Part shown: in pieces, positions 1 to 8,224 of the stretch
Numbering within the stretch: the stretch's first letter is position 1
How the letters are laid out: the number at the start of each line of letters is the position of its first letter
Origin: Methanoplanus endosymbiosus
GTDB lineage: Archaea; Halobacteriota; Methanomicrobia; Methanomicrobiales; Methanomicrobiaceae
Assembly (NCBI RefSeq): GCF_024662215.1
Contig: NZ_CP096115.1
Coordinates: 372,001-436,000 of the forward strand
DNA: 64,000 nt
Direction of reading: 5' to 3'
Program-made: the position numbers and the translations under genes
The notes under the pieces: generated by a model
The model's input: the letters and a program-made list of their open reading frames with translations, nothing else
Databases searched by the model: none
What the model was told of the DNA's origin: nothing

Positions 1-6
1 ATGTAA

Positions 7-849
7 ATGGTAAAAAACCTGATTACAAGTGAACAGAATACCTGGTGCATGGGCTGCGGGAATTTCTCGGTTGAACACAGCTTAAAAGAAGTATTTGCAG
101 GCATGAGGGACGATAGTAAGAGCCTCGATGAGGTTGTTTTAGTTGCCGGAATCGGATGCCATGGTAAAATTGCCGATTATCTCAATGTAAATTCAGTTTA
201 TTCCCTTCATGGACGGGCAATTCCCTTCGCAACCGGAATTAAGCTTGCTGATAATAATCTTAAGGTCATATGCTGCGTTGGTGACGGGGATGCCTATGCA
301 GAAGGACTTGAACACCTCATATTTGCCGCAAAAAGAAATATTGATATTACGGTTATTGTTCATGACAACCGGGTGTACGGCCTGACAACGGGGCAGTACA
401 CACCTACATCCCCATATCATTTTAAGGGGAGATCCACACCGGGCGGTTCTCCTGAAAGGCCGGTAAATCCCCTGAGTTTAATGCTTGTAAGCGGAGCCAC
501 ATATATTGCCCGGAGTTATTCCGGAAGAAAAGAGCACCTCGCCGGAATTATCAGGGCCGGTATTGAGCATAAAGGATTTTCATATATTGAAGTACTCCAG
601 ATCTGTGCAAGTTATTGTGATATGACTGATTCTTATGAGGAGAAGACAGAGATCCGCAATAATGAAAACCTTACATCTTATTCCGGTGCGGAAGAGATAA
701 TAAATATCTGGAATTATGATAACGGTAAAGAGATTCCACTGGGAGAATTTTACCAGGTGAATAAATCTGCATATGAAGATGAATTCTCTCCGGTCTCTGA
801 TGTTAATTCCGGAAAAACTTCTGTAACAGAGTTTCTGGACGGAATCTGA
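7..849 (+). CDS. 2-oxoacid:ferredoxin oxidoreductase, beta subunit
   Basis: This is the thiamine-diphosphate-binding beta subunit of a 2-oxoacid:ferredoxin oxidoreductase, which oxidatively decarboxylates a 2-oxoacid (or carboxylates acyl-CoA) with ferredoxin as electron carrier. The N-terminal CMGCG (residues 14-18) is typical of the family. The TPP/Mg motif GDGDAYAEGLEH lies at 92-103, with N121 after it and the usual VYGLTTGQ following. The length of 280 residues is normal. A TAA at positions 4-6 sits directly before the ATG, so the preceding gene, presumably the alpha subunit, ends just at the window edge. The substrate (2-oxoglutarate or another oxoacid) cannot be decided from this subunit. 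Confidence 0.88.
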   Translation: MVKNLITSEQNTWCMGCGNFSVEHSLKEVFAGMRDDSKSLDEVVLVAGIGCHGKIADYLNVNSVYSLHGRAIPFATGIKLADNNLKVICCVGDGDAYAEGLEHLIFAAKRNIDITVIVHDNRVYGLTTGQYTPTSPYHFKGRSTPGGSPERPVNPLSLMLVSGATYIARSYSGRKEHLAGIIRAGIEHKGFSYIEVLQICASYCDMTDSYEEKTEIRNNENLTSYSGAEEIINIWNYDNGKEIPLGEFYQVNKSAYEDEFSPVSDVNSGKTSVTEFLDGI

Positions 850-922
850 GGATTATAGTGTGAATATAACTGTGATTTATCCACAGAATCAGGTAATTAT
901 TACGCTGAAAATCTGATTAATT

Positions 923-942
923 CACCGGATATATTTCCGGTG
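923..942. promoter_or_regulatory. palindrome upstream of ferritin promoter
   Basis: A perfect inverted repeat with 7-base arms CACCGGA and TCCGGTG around the 6-base spacer TATATT. It lies just upstream of an AT-rich TATA-like stretch (about 948-957) that precedes the ferritin gene. The position suits an operator for an iron-responsive regulator, but it could also be a hairpin ending the upstream operon. The function is inferred. Confidence 0.4.
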
Positions 943-1002
943 GAAAAATTATTATATCATCGTGCTCAATCAGAAAATCAAAGGGATAAGAGGCTGAAAA
1001 AA

Positions 1003-1530
1003 ATGGCGATGAATCCAAAAATTGAGAAAGAGCTTAATGAGCAGATCATGTGGGAATTGTATTCGTCCTATATGTATCTATCAATGTCGTCCTGGTATGA
1101 GTCTATTGGACTTAAGGGCTTTGCAAACTGGGAGTCTGTTCAGGCTCAGGAAGAACTTGAACATGCAATGAAGTTTTACAGTTATATTATTTCAAGAGGC
1201 GGAAGGGTGAAACTTCAGGCAATAAAGGAACCCCCAACAGAGTGGGAATCCCCTCTTGATGCCTTTGAGGCATCCCTGGAGCATGAGAAATTTGTAACCT
1301 CCAGAATTAACCTCCTTGTTGATCTTGCAATTGAAGAACGGGATCATCCGACAAATAACATGCTTCAGTGGTATGTTGATGAACAGGTTGAGGAGGAGGC
1401 AAATGCAGAGGAAATTCTGAACCAGCTCAGACTTATGGGGGTTCAGGGAAATTCAGGCCTGCTCTATATGCTTGATAAGGAACTTGCAACGCGGGTTTAT
1501 ACTCCTCCTGCCACAGATAAGAAGAACTGA
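1003..1530 (+). CDS. ferritin (iron storage)
   Basis: A ferritin-family four-helix protein that oxidises Fe(II) and stores it as a mineral core in a 24-subunit shell in the cytoplasm. The frame is open from 940, but the ATG at 1003 follows an AAGAGG ribosome-binding site at 988-993 and gives 175 residues, the normal bacterial-type length, starting MAMNPKIEKELNEQ. Ferroxidase-site residues are visible: the glutamate in MWELYSSYMYLS, the pair in EELEHAMK, and later glutamates in AIEERDHPT and DEQVEEEANAEE. A T8 run follows the gene. The palindrome at 923-942 may regulate it. Confidence 0.9.
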   Translation: MAMNPKIEKELNEQIMWELYSSYMYLSMSSWYESIGLKGFANWESVQAQEELEHAMKFYSYIISRGGRVKLQAIKEPPTEWESPLDAFEASLEHEKFVTSRINLLVDLAIEERDHPTNNMLQWYVDEQVEEEANAEEILNQLRLMGVQGNSGLLYMLDKELATRVYTPPATDKKN

Positions 1531-1556
1531 ATTCAGGGATACTGGTATGCCGGTCA

Positions 1557-1579
1557 GGGAAGTTTTTTTTAATTTCCCC
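1557..1579 (+). terminator. stem with T8 tract after ferritin
   Basis: GGGAA (1557-1561) can pair with TTCCC (1574-1578) around a run of eight T. T tracts are the usual archaeal termination signal. It lies 27 bases past the ferritin stop. Confidence 0.5.
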
Positions 1580-1795
1580 GTGATTACCGGCAGATCAGAT
1601 CATCATCTTTTATTATTCCGGATTTAATCAGGTTTATGGTGCTTAATCTCCATCTGGTTCTGTCAGGGCGTTTTTCTGTTTTTTGACTGATATGCCACAC
1701 ACTCTGTATAAATTCCGTCATTTTCTCTGCCAATACCATATAATTTTAAGGTTACTCAGGTTGAATTAAGAAGAATAATTTCGGAGTATATTCAA

Positions 1796-2299
1796 GTGAC
1801 AGGTCAGTTTGTTCCAAAAAAAGTATTTTTCACATCCGGCGCTGGTTCTCATCCGGATAAGCTGACATCTTTTGAGATGGCATTAAGACAGGCATCAATC
1901 CACTGCTACAATATCGTTGAGGTAAGTTCAATATTACCACCCAAATGCAGGATTATACCTAAAGATGAAGGTGTCGGGATGCTGTTTCCGGGTAGTATTA
2001 CATTTGCAATTCTCTCCCGTCTGTCATCCAGTGAGGCAGGAAGGAGAATAACTGCATCGGTAGGTATGGCAATTCCACGTGATGTTGATAACGACTGGGG
2101 GTATTTTGCAGAATATCAGAGTTTTGATGAAAGTAAAGAGACTGCCGGTGCCTATGCAGAAAAAATTGCAGACAATATGTACAGGAGCATCTCTGATAAG
2201 GTTCCTGAGAAGACTATGAACAGAACCAAATCAGCAGTTGTAAATGATGATGGTGACTGGTCAACAGTCCTTGCGGCAGCTGTTTTCATAATGGAATAA
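1796..2299 (+). CDS. pdaD: pyruvoyl-dependent arginine decarboxylase
   Basis: Converts arginine to agmatine, the first step of archaeal polyamine synthesis and a source of agmatine for tRNA-Ile2 agmatidine. The proenzyme self-cleaves at a Ser-Ser pair to make its pyruvoyl cofactor; here the motif VSSILPP places the pair at residues 44-45. The length of 167 residues matches the Methanocaldococcus enzyme family. The start is GTG at 1796, preceded by CGGAGT at about 1782-1787. A TATA-like ATATAATTTTAA at about 1738-1749 fits a promoter with a leader of about 30 bases. It stands alone between ferritin and the convergent proS. Confidence 0.93.
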   Translation: MTGQFVPKKVFFTSGAGSHPDKLTSFEMALRQASIHCYNIVEVSSILPPKCRIIPKDEGVGMLFPGSITFAILSRLSSSEAGRRITASVGMAIPRDVDNDWGYFAEYQSFDESKETAGAYAEKIADNMYRSISDKVPEKTMNRTKSAVVNDDGDWSTVLAAAVFIME

Positions 2300-2311
2300 T
2301 CTATTTCTCAG

Positions 2312-2318
2312 TTTTTTT
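2312..2318 (+). terminator. T7 tract after pdaD
   Basis: Seven T in a row, 13 bases after the pdaD stop, in the convergent gap with proS. This is a probable archaeal oligo-T terminator. Confidence 0.4.
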
Positions 2319-2455
2319 AAATTTTCAGCCGGAAAAATCTATTTCTTCCCGCCGGAATTCACCTGATTTTTCGATCTTTGGCCGGCAGTATCAGCTCTCT
2401 GATCGCAGAACCTGAAGCATCTTTTCTGAAATTTCTGCCGGATTAATTACGGCTT

Positions 2456-2462
2456 AAAAAAA
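2456..2462 (-). terminator. T7 tract after proS
   Basis: Seven A on the plus strand (T7 on the transcript strand), 14 bases beyond the proS stop. Probable terminator of the DUF63-SpoIIM-proS operon. Confidence 0.4.
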
Positions 2463-2475
2463 GAATATTATTAAA

Positions 2476-3909
2476 TTAATATGATCTTGCAACCAGTGCC
2501 GGCTTTCCGGCTTTTTTGCAGATTATACATTCGCCTTCGCTGTCGCCGATGTATTCAGATCTTATCTCATTGCCTAGTATGCTTACGTTTAATCTCTTTT
2601 CGATCTCATTGGCACACTCTTCACATCCACACCAGTGGACAACAGCAACACCGTCTTCAACTGCTTTTCCGGCCTCATCAGGTGTATCTGCATGCCTTAT
2701 CTTCTCCTTTACTGTCTCCTCAGCTCTGTTAAGAAGGCTTTCACCAAATGTTTCAAGACTTATCTTTACCTCTTCCGTAATATTTTCACGGCTCAGGCTG
2801 GCTTTATCTCCGAGGCGGTTTGCTGACATAACAACATTGTTGTCAATATCTCTGGGGCCCAATTCAAGCCTTAGGGGGACACCCTTCATCTCCCAGTGGT
2901 AATATTTTGCGCCGGGCCTGAGTGGCCGATCATCGATCTTTACCCTGAGTCCTGCGTCCTTTAACTCCTTCTCAAGAGCTTTTGCAGATTCCAGGATCTC
3001 ATCGGCCCTCTTCTTCATAATAATAGGAACAATAACAACCTGCACCGGTGCCATTTCAGGCGGAAGTACAAGGCCCTTGTCATCCCCGTGAACGGATATG
3101 AGTGCCGCAATGCACCTCTCTGAGATGCCATAGCAGGTCTGGAATGCCAGCTTCTGATCTCCATTCTCATCCTCAAAACTGATGTCAAAGGTCTTTGAGA
3201 AATTATCACCCAGATGGTGCACAGTGCCGACCTGAAGCGTTCTTCCGTCAGGCATAATCGCATCGGCTGCCATGGTGTAATCCGCGCCCGGAAATTTGTC
3301 CCAGTCCGGTCTTTTGGAGATTATCACCGGAACACAGAGCCTACGGTAAAACTCAGTGTAGATTTTAATGGCATCTTCAACCTGATTCTTTGCATCCTCC
3401 CAGGTTGCATGAACTGTGTGTGCCTCTTTAAACGATGTAATCTCACGCAGACGTATCAGAGGTCTGGTATGCTTTGTCTCGTACCTGAATGTATTGACAA
3501 TCTGGTACAGCTTTAACGGAAGGTCAGCATGTGATCTCACCCACAGCGCATACATAGGATAGATTGCAGTCTCACTGGTCGGCCTTAATGCAAGAGGCAC
3601 ATCAAGTTCGGATGTCCCTCCGTGAGTAACCCAGTAAACCTCTTCTTCAAAACCCTTGATATGCTCCGCTTCCTTCATGAATTCGTTTTCCGGAATTAAA
3701 AGCGGAAAGAGCGTTTCCTCGTGATCCCTGTCAAGAAGCTCTCTCAATACTGAATATACAGCCTTACGGACTGCAAAACCATGCGGGTACCAGACATAAA
3801 CACCCTTAACCGGGTACCTGACATCCATCACCTCAGCGCGCCAGAGTATTTCATTGTACCATTCGCTGAACGTTTCTTTTGAAGGCAATGTGCCCTTCTC
3901 TTCGGACAT
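2476..3909 (-). CDS. proS: prolyl-tRNA synthetase, archaeal/eukaryotic type
   Basis: Charges tRNA-Pro with proline in the cytoplasm. The 477-residue protein lacks the bacterial editing insert and has the class II motif 2 region [17 protein letters not shown], a motif 3 region with [10 protein letters not shown], an anticodon-binding domain after about residue 280, and a C-terminal zinc domain (CGCEEC, CIICKK) ending in Tyr, all typical of archaeal ProS. The ATG is at 3909, 13 bases after the SpoIIM-like gene stop, so it is probably the last gene of the DUF63-SpoIIM-proS transcript. A tRNA-Pro gene lies at 30.6 kb in this window. Confidence 0.95.
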   Translation of the reverse strand: MSEEKGTLPSKETFSEWYNEILWRAEVMDVRYPVKGVYVWYPHGFAVRKAVYSVLRELLDRDHEETLFPLLIPENEFMKEAEHIKGFEEEVYWVTHGGTSELDVPLALRPTSETAIYPMYALWVRSHADLPLKLYQIVNTFRYETKHTRPLIRLREITSFKEAHTVHATWEDAKNQVEDAIKIYTEFYRRLCVPVIISKRPDWDKFPGADYTMAADAIMPDGRTLQVGTVHHLGDNFSKTFDISFEDENGDQKLAFQTCYGISERCIAALISVHGDDKGLVLPPEMAPVQVVIVPIIMKKRADEILESAKALEKELKDAGLRVKIDDRPLRPGAKYYHWEMKGVPLRLELGPRDIDNNVVMSANRLGDKASLSRENITEEVKISLETFGESLLNRAEETVKEKIRHADTPDEAGKAVEDGVAVVHWCGCEECANEIEKRLNVSILGNEIRSEYIGDSEGECIICKKAGKPALVARSY

Positions 3910-3922
3910 GTATGAAAAACTC

Positions 3923-4492
3923 CTAAATACTAACTAAATTTATGATTTGAGGCGTAATAAATGCCTCTGTGATTGCCGCAGCAATGAGAAGCGGTATAAC
4001 AGTCATAACGAATATTTTTCCCAGCCTTCCGGCCTCAGCTGCTGCATCACCGCGTCCTCTGAATTCTCTCCAGATGGATTCGGACAGTATAAATCCAAGT
4101 CCTGCTGCCGTTATGAATGCCGGAATTTCAAATATACCATGGGGAATAATTCCGGCCAAAACCACCGGCAGACCCTTCTCAATCATTGTAAACTGAAGGA
4201 CAAAACCAACAATAATTCCGTTTGTCATCAGAATAAACATCGTAACAATGCCAAATGTTGCACCACCGATGAAGAGCAGAACGGATGCCTCTGTATTGTT
4301 TATAAAGAGATTTATGGCCAGTAGTGCACTGTTGTCAGTTAAAATCGGCAGAAACACATTCTGGCTTATAGTCTCAACCATCGCCTTACCGGATTCAGGA
4401 TTCTGCGAAAAAGCAAGTGCTCCGAATATTAAAAATAAAAAGAAAAAAGAGAGAGAAAAAATAAATGCCCTCTTAAGATTACCTTCAAACAT
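3923..4492 (-). CDS. SpoIIM/DUF95-type membrane protein
   Basis: A polytopic membrane protein of 189 residues with about five hydrophobic segments. Residues around [13 protein letters not shown] match the signature of the stage II sporulation protein M (DUF95) family, which is common in archaea; its role outside spore formers is unknown. It overlaps the 3' end of the DUF63 gene by 8 bases and ends 13 bases before proS, so the three genes are likely co-transcribed and translationally coupled. Confidence 0.75.
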   Translation of the reverse strand: MFEGNLKRAFIFSLSFFFLFLIFGALAFSQNPESGKAMVETISQNVFLPILTDNSALLAINLFINNTEASVLLFIGGATFGIVTMFILMTNGIIVGFVLQFTMIEKGLPVVLAGIIPHGIFEIPAFITAAGLGFILSESIWREFRGRGDAAAEAGRLGKIFVMTVIPLLIAAAITEAFITPQIINLVSI

Positions 4493-5330
4493 ACAGAATC
4501 ATCCTGACCATATCCCTGATTCCGGGGGCCATTCCAACCATTATCATTGCAAGAATTATCAGATGCCACAGTGCTTTGTTACCATCTTTTCTGTACATCT
4601 CAAGGATATAAATCGCAGGAATTACTACTACAAGCTTCAGTCCGAACATTGAAAATGCAGTTCCGGTTGCCTCAATCAGTGCAGAGCCTACAACATGCTG
4701 TTCAACATATGCTATCTCATGGAGATCGATTCCAAAGCTCGTGGCGCTGGCATCAAGCATATGCCCGAATATCAGCAGTTTGTAGAGAATATCGGATGCA
4801 AAATCCCATTTAAAGACGTATTTTATCACTGCCCAGACTGCTGCTGATGATGCAAAAGCCATAGCCAGAATAAAAACCATAACCAATATGTGAATGCCTG
4901 AAACAGTCATTCCATACCAGACAAGCGGGATGAGTGAAGCAATAACGGCGATTATTCCTCCGGCTGCGAAACCATGAGTATATCTCCTGATAATTCCCTT
5001 CTTTTCGAGAAATCTGGATATTATCAGGGCAATTATTGCATAGAAGAATATTGCAAAGAATATCACCGGAGTTATCAGCAGAACATACCACGGGTACGGA
5101 ATAATTCCTGTATCCTCTACAACCCTGAGCGTTCCTCCAAGTACAACATAGGGAATTACTGCAAGAATAAAATCCCTGTCAATTGAGATCCCTGTCTTTT
5201 CAAGCCATCTGTACACAAGATATACCGAAAGTATCAGTATCAGGGCGTAGGTAAGGGTGTCAACAATCGTATAGGCCTCACCGTTCACAATCGGACCTAC
5301 ATAATATTTGTATATAAAATCCCCTATCAT
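4485..5330 (-). CDS. DUF63 family membrane protein
   Basis: A 281-residue, very hydrophobic protein with about seven transmembrane helices. Charged motifs DTLTYALIL, VVLGGTLRVVEDTG and HMLDASATSFGID agree with the archaeal DUF63 family, whose function is unknown. It is the first gene of the leftward DUF63-SpoIIM-proS unit. Its ATG lies only 14 bases from the divergent egsA ATG, so its promoter must lie inside the egsA coding region. Confidence 0.8.
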   Translation of the reverse strand: MIGDFIYKYYVGPIVNGEAYTIVDTLTYALILILSVYLVYRWLEKTGISIDRDFILAVIPYVVLGGTLRVVEDTGIIPYPWYVLLITPVIFFAIFFYAIIALIISRFLEKKGIIRRYTHGFAAGGIIAVIASLIPLVWYGMTVSGIHILVMVFILAMAFASSAAVWAVIKYVFKWDFASDILYKLLIFGHMLDASATSFGIDLHEIAYVEQHVVGSALIEATGTAFSMFGLKLVVVIPAIYILEMYRKDGNKALWHLIILAMIMVGMAPGIRDMVRMILYV

Positions 5331-5366
5331 TTATTGATAAAATAATGAGCGCAGAAGGTATAAAAG
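5311..5366. promoter_or_regulatory. interleaved divergent promoters of egsA and DUF63
   Basis: A TATA box TATATAAAA at 5311-5319 lies about 30 bases before the egsA ATG (5345). On the other strand CTTTTATACC, at about 5358-5367, lies about 33 bases before the DUF63 ATG (5330). Each box sits inside the other gene. Both mRNAs would be leaderless or nearly so, with start sites within a few bases of each other. Confidence 0.55.
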
Positions 5367-6424
5367 TACTCAAAAAACCGCAATTTGACAAATCCAAATG
5401 GCTTCAGATGCCTCGCGATGTCATAATCGGTCATGATTCGGTGGAACAGATTCCAAAAGTCTGTGAAGATCTGAGAACCGGCAATTCTGCGCTGATAATA
5501 TCCGGCAGAAATACCATGAAAGCCGCAGGAGGGCGTGTCCGGGATCTTTTAGAAGAGAAATATGACGTATCTGTCTTTATAATTGATGCAATATCAGAAC
5601 AGAGCATAGTGGACGCTGAAGATGCCGCATCTGATTCCGATTTTCTAATAGGTGTGGGAGGCGGAAAACCGATAGATGTAGCTAAAATTGCCTCATATAA
5701 TCTTGAAAAACATTTTATCAGTGTCCCTACAGCGGCATCCCATGACGGGATCGCCTCTTCGCGTGCGTCAGTACCGATTGAAGGGGGCAGGGTCTCGCTG
5801 GATGCGCACCCTCCGATTGCAATCGTGGCTGATACTGCAATAGTTTCAAAGGCACCGCACAGGCTTACTGCATCAGGGTGCGCAGATGTCATCTCCAATT
5901 ATACAGCCATTCTTGACTGGGAACTGGCACACAGACTGAGGGGCGAGACTATCAGTGAATATGCCATTGCTCTCTCAAAGATGACAGCAGAAATTCTTGT
6001 AAAAAATGCAAACGTGATAAAACCCGGTTCTGAAGAAGGGGCATGGATGGTCTTAAAGGCGCTCTTCTCGTCCGGAATTGCGATGAGTATTGCAGGTTCA
6101 TCAAGGCCTGCAAGCGGCGGTGAGCACAAGTTCAGCCACGCGCTGGACATACTGTCTCCCAACATCGGTCTTCACGGGGAGCAGTGCGGGATAGGTTCAA
6201 TAATGACAATGTACCTGCATGGCGGAGACTGGCGGTGGATAAGAAACTCCCTTCGCGCAATTGGTGCACCAGTAACTCCAAAGGAACTTGGCATTGAGGA
6301 TGAAGTTGCAGTTGAGGCTCTTATGATGGCACGAAATATCCGCCCGGAAAGATTTACTGTTCTTGATATGGGCCTTGAAAGGGACTGTGCCGAAAAACTT
6401 GTAAAAATGCTTTACAAGGATTAA
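5345..6424 (+). CDS. egsA: sn-glycerol-1-phosphate dehydrogenase
   Basis: Reduces dihydroxyacetone phosphate to sn-glycerol-1-phosphate with NAD(P)H, setting the stereochemistry of archaeal membrane lipids. The 359-residue protein has the nucleotide-binding VGGGKPIDVAK motif, PTAASHDGIASSRAS, and metal-binding histidines in SGGEHKFSHALD and LHGEQCG, as in the iron/zinc polyol dehydrogenase superfamily. The start is supported by a TATA box 30 bases upstream (leaderless). Geranylgeranyl reductase, a later step of the same lipid pathway, is at 23.3 kb. Confidence 0.95.
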   Translation: MSAEGIKVLKKPQFDKSKWLQMPRDVIIGHDSVEQIPKVCEDLRTGNSALIISGRNTMKAAGGRVRDLLEEKYDVSVFIIDAISEQSIVDAEDAASDSDFLIGVGGGKPIDVAKIASYNLEKHFISVPTAASHDGIASSRASVPIEGGRVSLDAHPPIAIVADTAIVSKAPHRLTASGCADVISNYTAILDWELAHRLRGETISEYAIALSKMTAEILVKNANVIKPGSEEGAWMVLKALFSSGIAMSIAGSSRPASGGEHKFSHALDILSPNIGLHGEQCGIGSIMTMYLHGGDWRWIRNSLRAIGAPVTPKELGIEDEVAVEALMMARNIRPERFTVLDMGLERDCAEKLVKMLYKD

Positions 6425-6481
6425 ATTCTATTAGAAATAATATAGAAATAATCTGTCTGCTTAAAGGGAGTTACTGAAAAT

Positions 6482-6931
6482 ATGTCTGAAAATGCTGTAA
6501 TTATAACGCTGATTGGCAAAAACCTCACAGAAATGGGCCTTGAATTTATTTATAAAGGGGAACTTGAAACATGCGAAGGATGCAGGATGTTTAAGGTCTG
6601 CAATAATCTGGTACCAAAAAGAAGATATCGCATTGTCGGAATCAGGGGAAATACAGTCCATTCCTGTAATATCCATAACTCCGGAGTCTGTGCTGTAGAG
6701 GTCATTGAACCTCCGGTCATTGCCCTCATTGAATCAAAACGGGCAATTCCAAAATCTGAAATAATATTCAATCAGACATGCCCGAATCTCACATGCGAAC
6801 TTTACGACCTCTGTTTTCCGGAAGGTGTAATTGAGGGTGAACGATATCTTGTATCGGGAGTATTTGAGGAGAACGATCAGCCATGTGCGATGAGCCGGAA
6901 GTTAAGAAAAGTTGAACTGACACCACTCTGA
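6482..6931 (+). CDS. UPF0179 family protein
   Basis: A 149-residue conserved archaeal protein of unknown function, rich in cysteine: CEGCRMFKVC near residues 31-40, CNIHNSGVC, CPNLTCELYDLC and a later PCAMS. The paired cysteines suggest a metal or Fe-S site (inference). GGGAG precedes the ATG. It follows egsA on the same strand after 57 bases. Confidence 0.8.
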   Translation: MSENAVIITLIGKNLTEMGLEFIYKGELETCEGCRMFKVCNNLVPKRRYRIVGIRGNTVHSCNIHNSGVCAVEVIEPPVIALIESKRAIPKSEIIFNQTCPNLTCELYDLCFPEGVIEGERYLVSGVFEENDQPCAMSRKLRKVELTPL

Positions 6932-7022
6932 AAGAAATTTCCGGTTTGTTGCAGGATTCAGAAAAACAGCTCCCCACTTCACCCTACATTTATCACCATC
7001 CAAGAATATATTCGCCAGAGGT

Positions 7023-7883
7023 TTATTTTTCAGAGACTTCTGCAAGTTCAAAAGCCGTTTTTTGGATCTCTTCCCTGATTATCAGCCTGCACAGCCATCT
7101 TTCCGGGATGGAACTATAGCCATATTCAGCGCCGCACAATGCTCCGGTAATTGCAGCTATGGTATCAGTGTCGCCTCCGACAGATGCTGCATCTGAAACC
7201 GCCTCTTCAAATGAATTTCCCTGCATAAAAAAAGCGACTGCACAGTGCGTTGCATCCAGCGCATCAATGGAAGGATTAAGTCTTATTTTCTTAAGCTGCG
7301 AAAGTTTTCCCAGTACGTCTTCATTTCTGCATTCTGAAAGTGCGCGATAGTATGCCTCTCTCCTGTTACAGCCCCTGCACATGCAGCTAATCATCAGATT
7401 CACAAAAGCCGAGCATTCACAGGCCACAGGATGATAATGTGTCATCTGTGAATAAAGAATACTCATGGTCCTGACTTTTGCCGGACTGTAGAAAATCCCC
7501 ACCGGCGCACCCCTCATAACACTGCCGTCTGTCCTCCCGCCCCCTGCTTCGTAAACCTCTTTAGAGATGCGAAATGCAGATTTGCCAGCTAATACTGCTT
7601 CAAATACTTTTGCAGATGTAGGGCCGAAGAAGTTCCTGTGAATCCTGAAACTTTCAGCCATTAAGAGCGCAGTTTCATCATATACGAGTTTTCCATACTT
7701 AATCAGCGATTTTGCGACTGCTAAGGCAAGATATGTGTCATCTGTAACCTCTCCGCCCTTCAGTTTATGCACACCCCCCGGAATTATATCATATACTGGC
7801 TTATTTTCCGGTTTTAAGCCCTCAAAGGCCGCACCTAACGCATCGCCAACAGATAAACCCACCAGTGCCCCCGCTTTTTTCAT
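7023..7883 (-). CDS. ADP-ribosylglycohydrolase (DraG-like)
   Basis: Member of the DraG/ARH superfamily, which removes ADP-ribose from proteins or small molecules using a di-Mg centre. Motifs: GLSVGDALGAAFEG near the N terminus, VTDDTYLALA, and the C-terminal GGDTDTIAAITGALCGAEYG that holds metal-binding aspartates. The frame is open to a TTG at 7907, but that overlaps a TATA box (ATATAATTTATT on the minus strand, about 7905-7916). The ATG at 7883 lies about 28 bases below the box, giving a leaderless 286-residue protein starting MKKAGALVG. No matching ADP-ribosyltransferase is seen nearby. Confidence 0.82.
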   Translation of the reverse strand: MKKAGALVGLSVGDALGAAFEGLKPENKPVYDIIPGGVHKLKGGEVTDDTYLALAVAKSLIKYGKLVYDETALLMAESFRIHRNFFGPTSAKVFEAVLAGKSAFRISKEVYEAGGGRTDGSVMRGAPVGIFYSPAKVRTMSILYSQMTHYHPVACECSAFVNLMISCMCRGCNRREAYYRALSECRNEDVLGKLSQLKKIRLNPSIDALDATHCAVAFFMQGNSFEEAVSDAASVGGDTDTIAAITGALCGAEYGYSSIPERWLCRLIIREEIQKTAFELAEVSEK

Positions 7884-7957
7884 TATCTCTGATATAAAGC
7901 TCACCAATAAATTATATGTGGTTTCGGCTGAACTAAATCTTAAGGATTGGTGATCTA

Positions 7958-8224
7958 GTGCAGAAAGAGGAATTACTACATCTACACATGCTTTTAGTTC
8001 AGGTAAAAAAATATTATGAGTCCATAAACTGTGACGAAGTTCTGACCGAGAGATATGACAATCTAAAAATATCGCCGGTTCATATCCACAAGAACAAGAT
8101 CTGTCATAAAGAGGCCATTTTAACTCTTGGTGATGAACTTGTCGGATATATTCGGAGCAGAGGTATGCCCGCGGTTGAATACTTACCGGGTGCAGGTTCA
8201 GAAGAGGTTGCTGTTGAACACTGA
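7958..8224 (+). CDS. UPF0058 family protein
   Basis: An 88-residue archaeal protein beginning MQKEELLHLHMLLVQVKKYYE, with SPVHIHKNKICHKEAILTLG, matching the small helical UPF0058 family of unknown function. The start is GTG at 7958, preceded by GGTGATCT, which pairs well with the archaeal 16S rRNA 3' end. The last 11 bases overlap the elp3 start, indicating translational coupling. Confidence 0.75.
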   Translation: MQKEELLHLHMLLVQVKKYYESINCDEVLTERYDNLKISPVHIHKNKICHKEAILTLGDELVGYIRSRGMPAVEYLPGAGSEEVAVEH

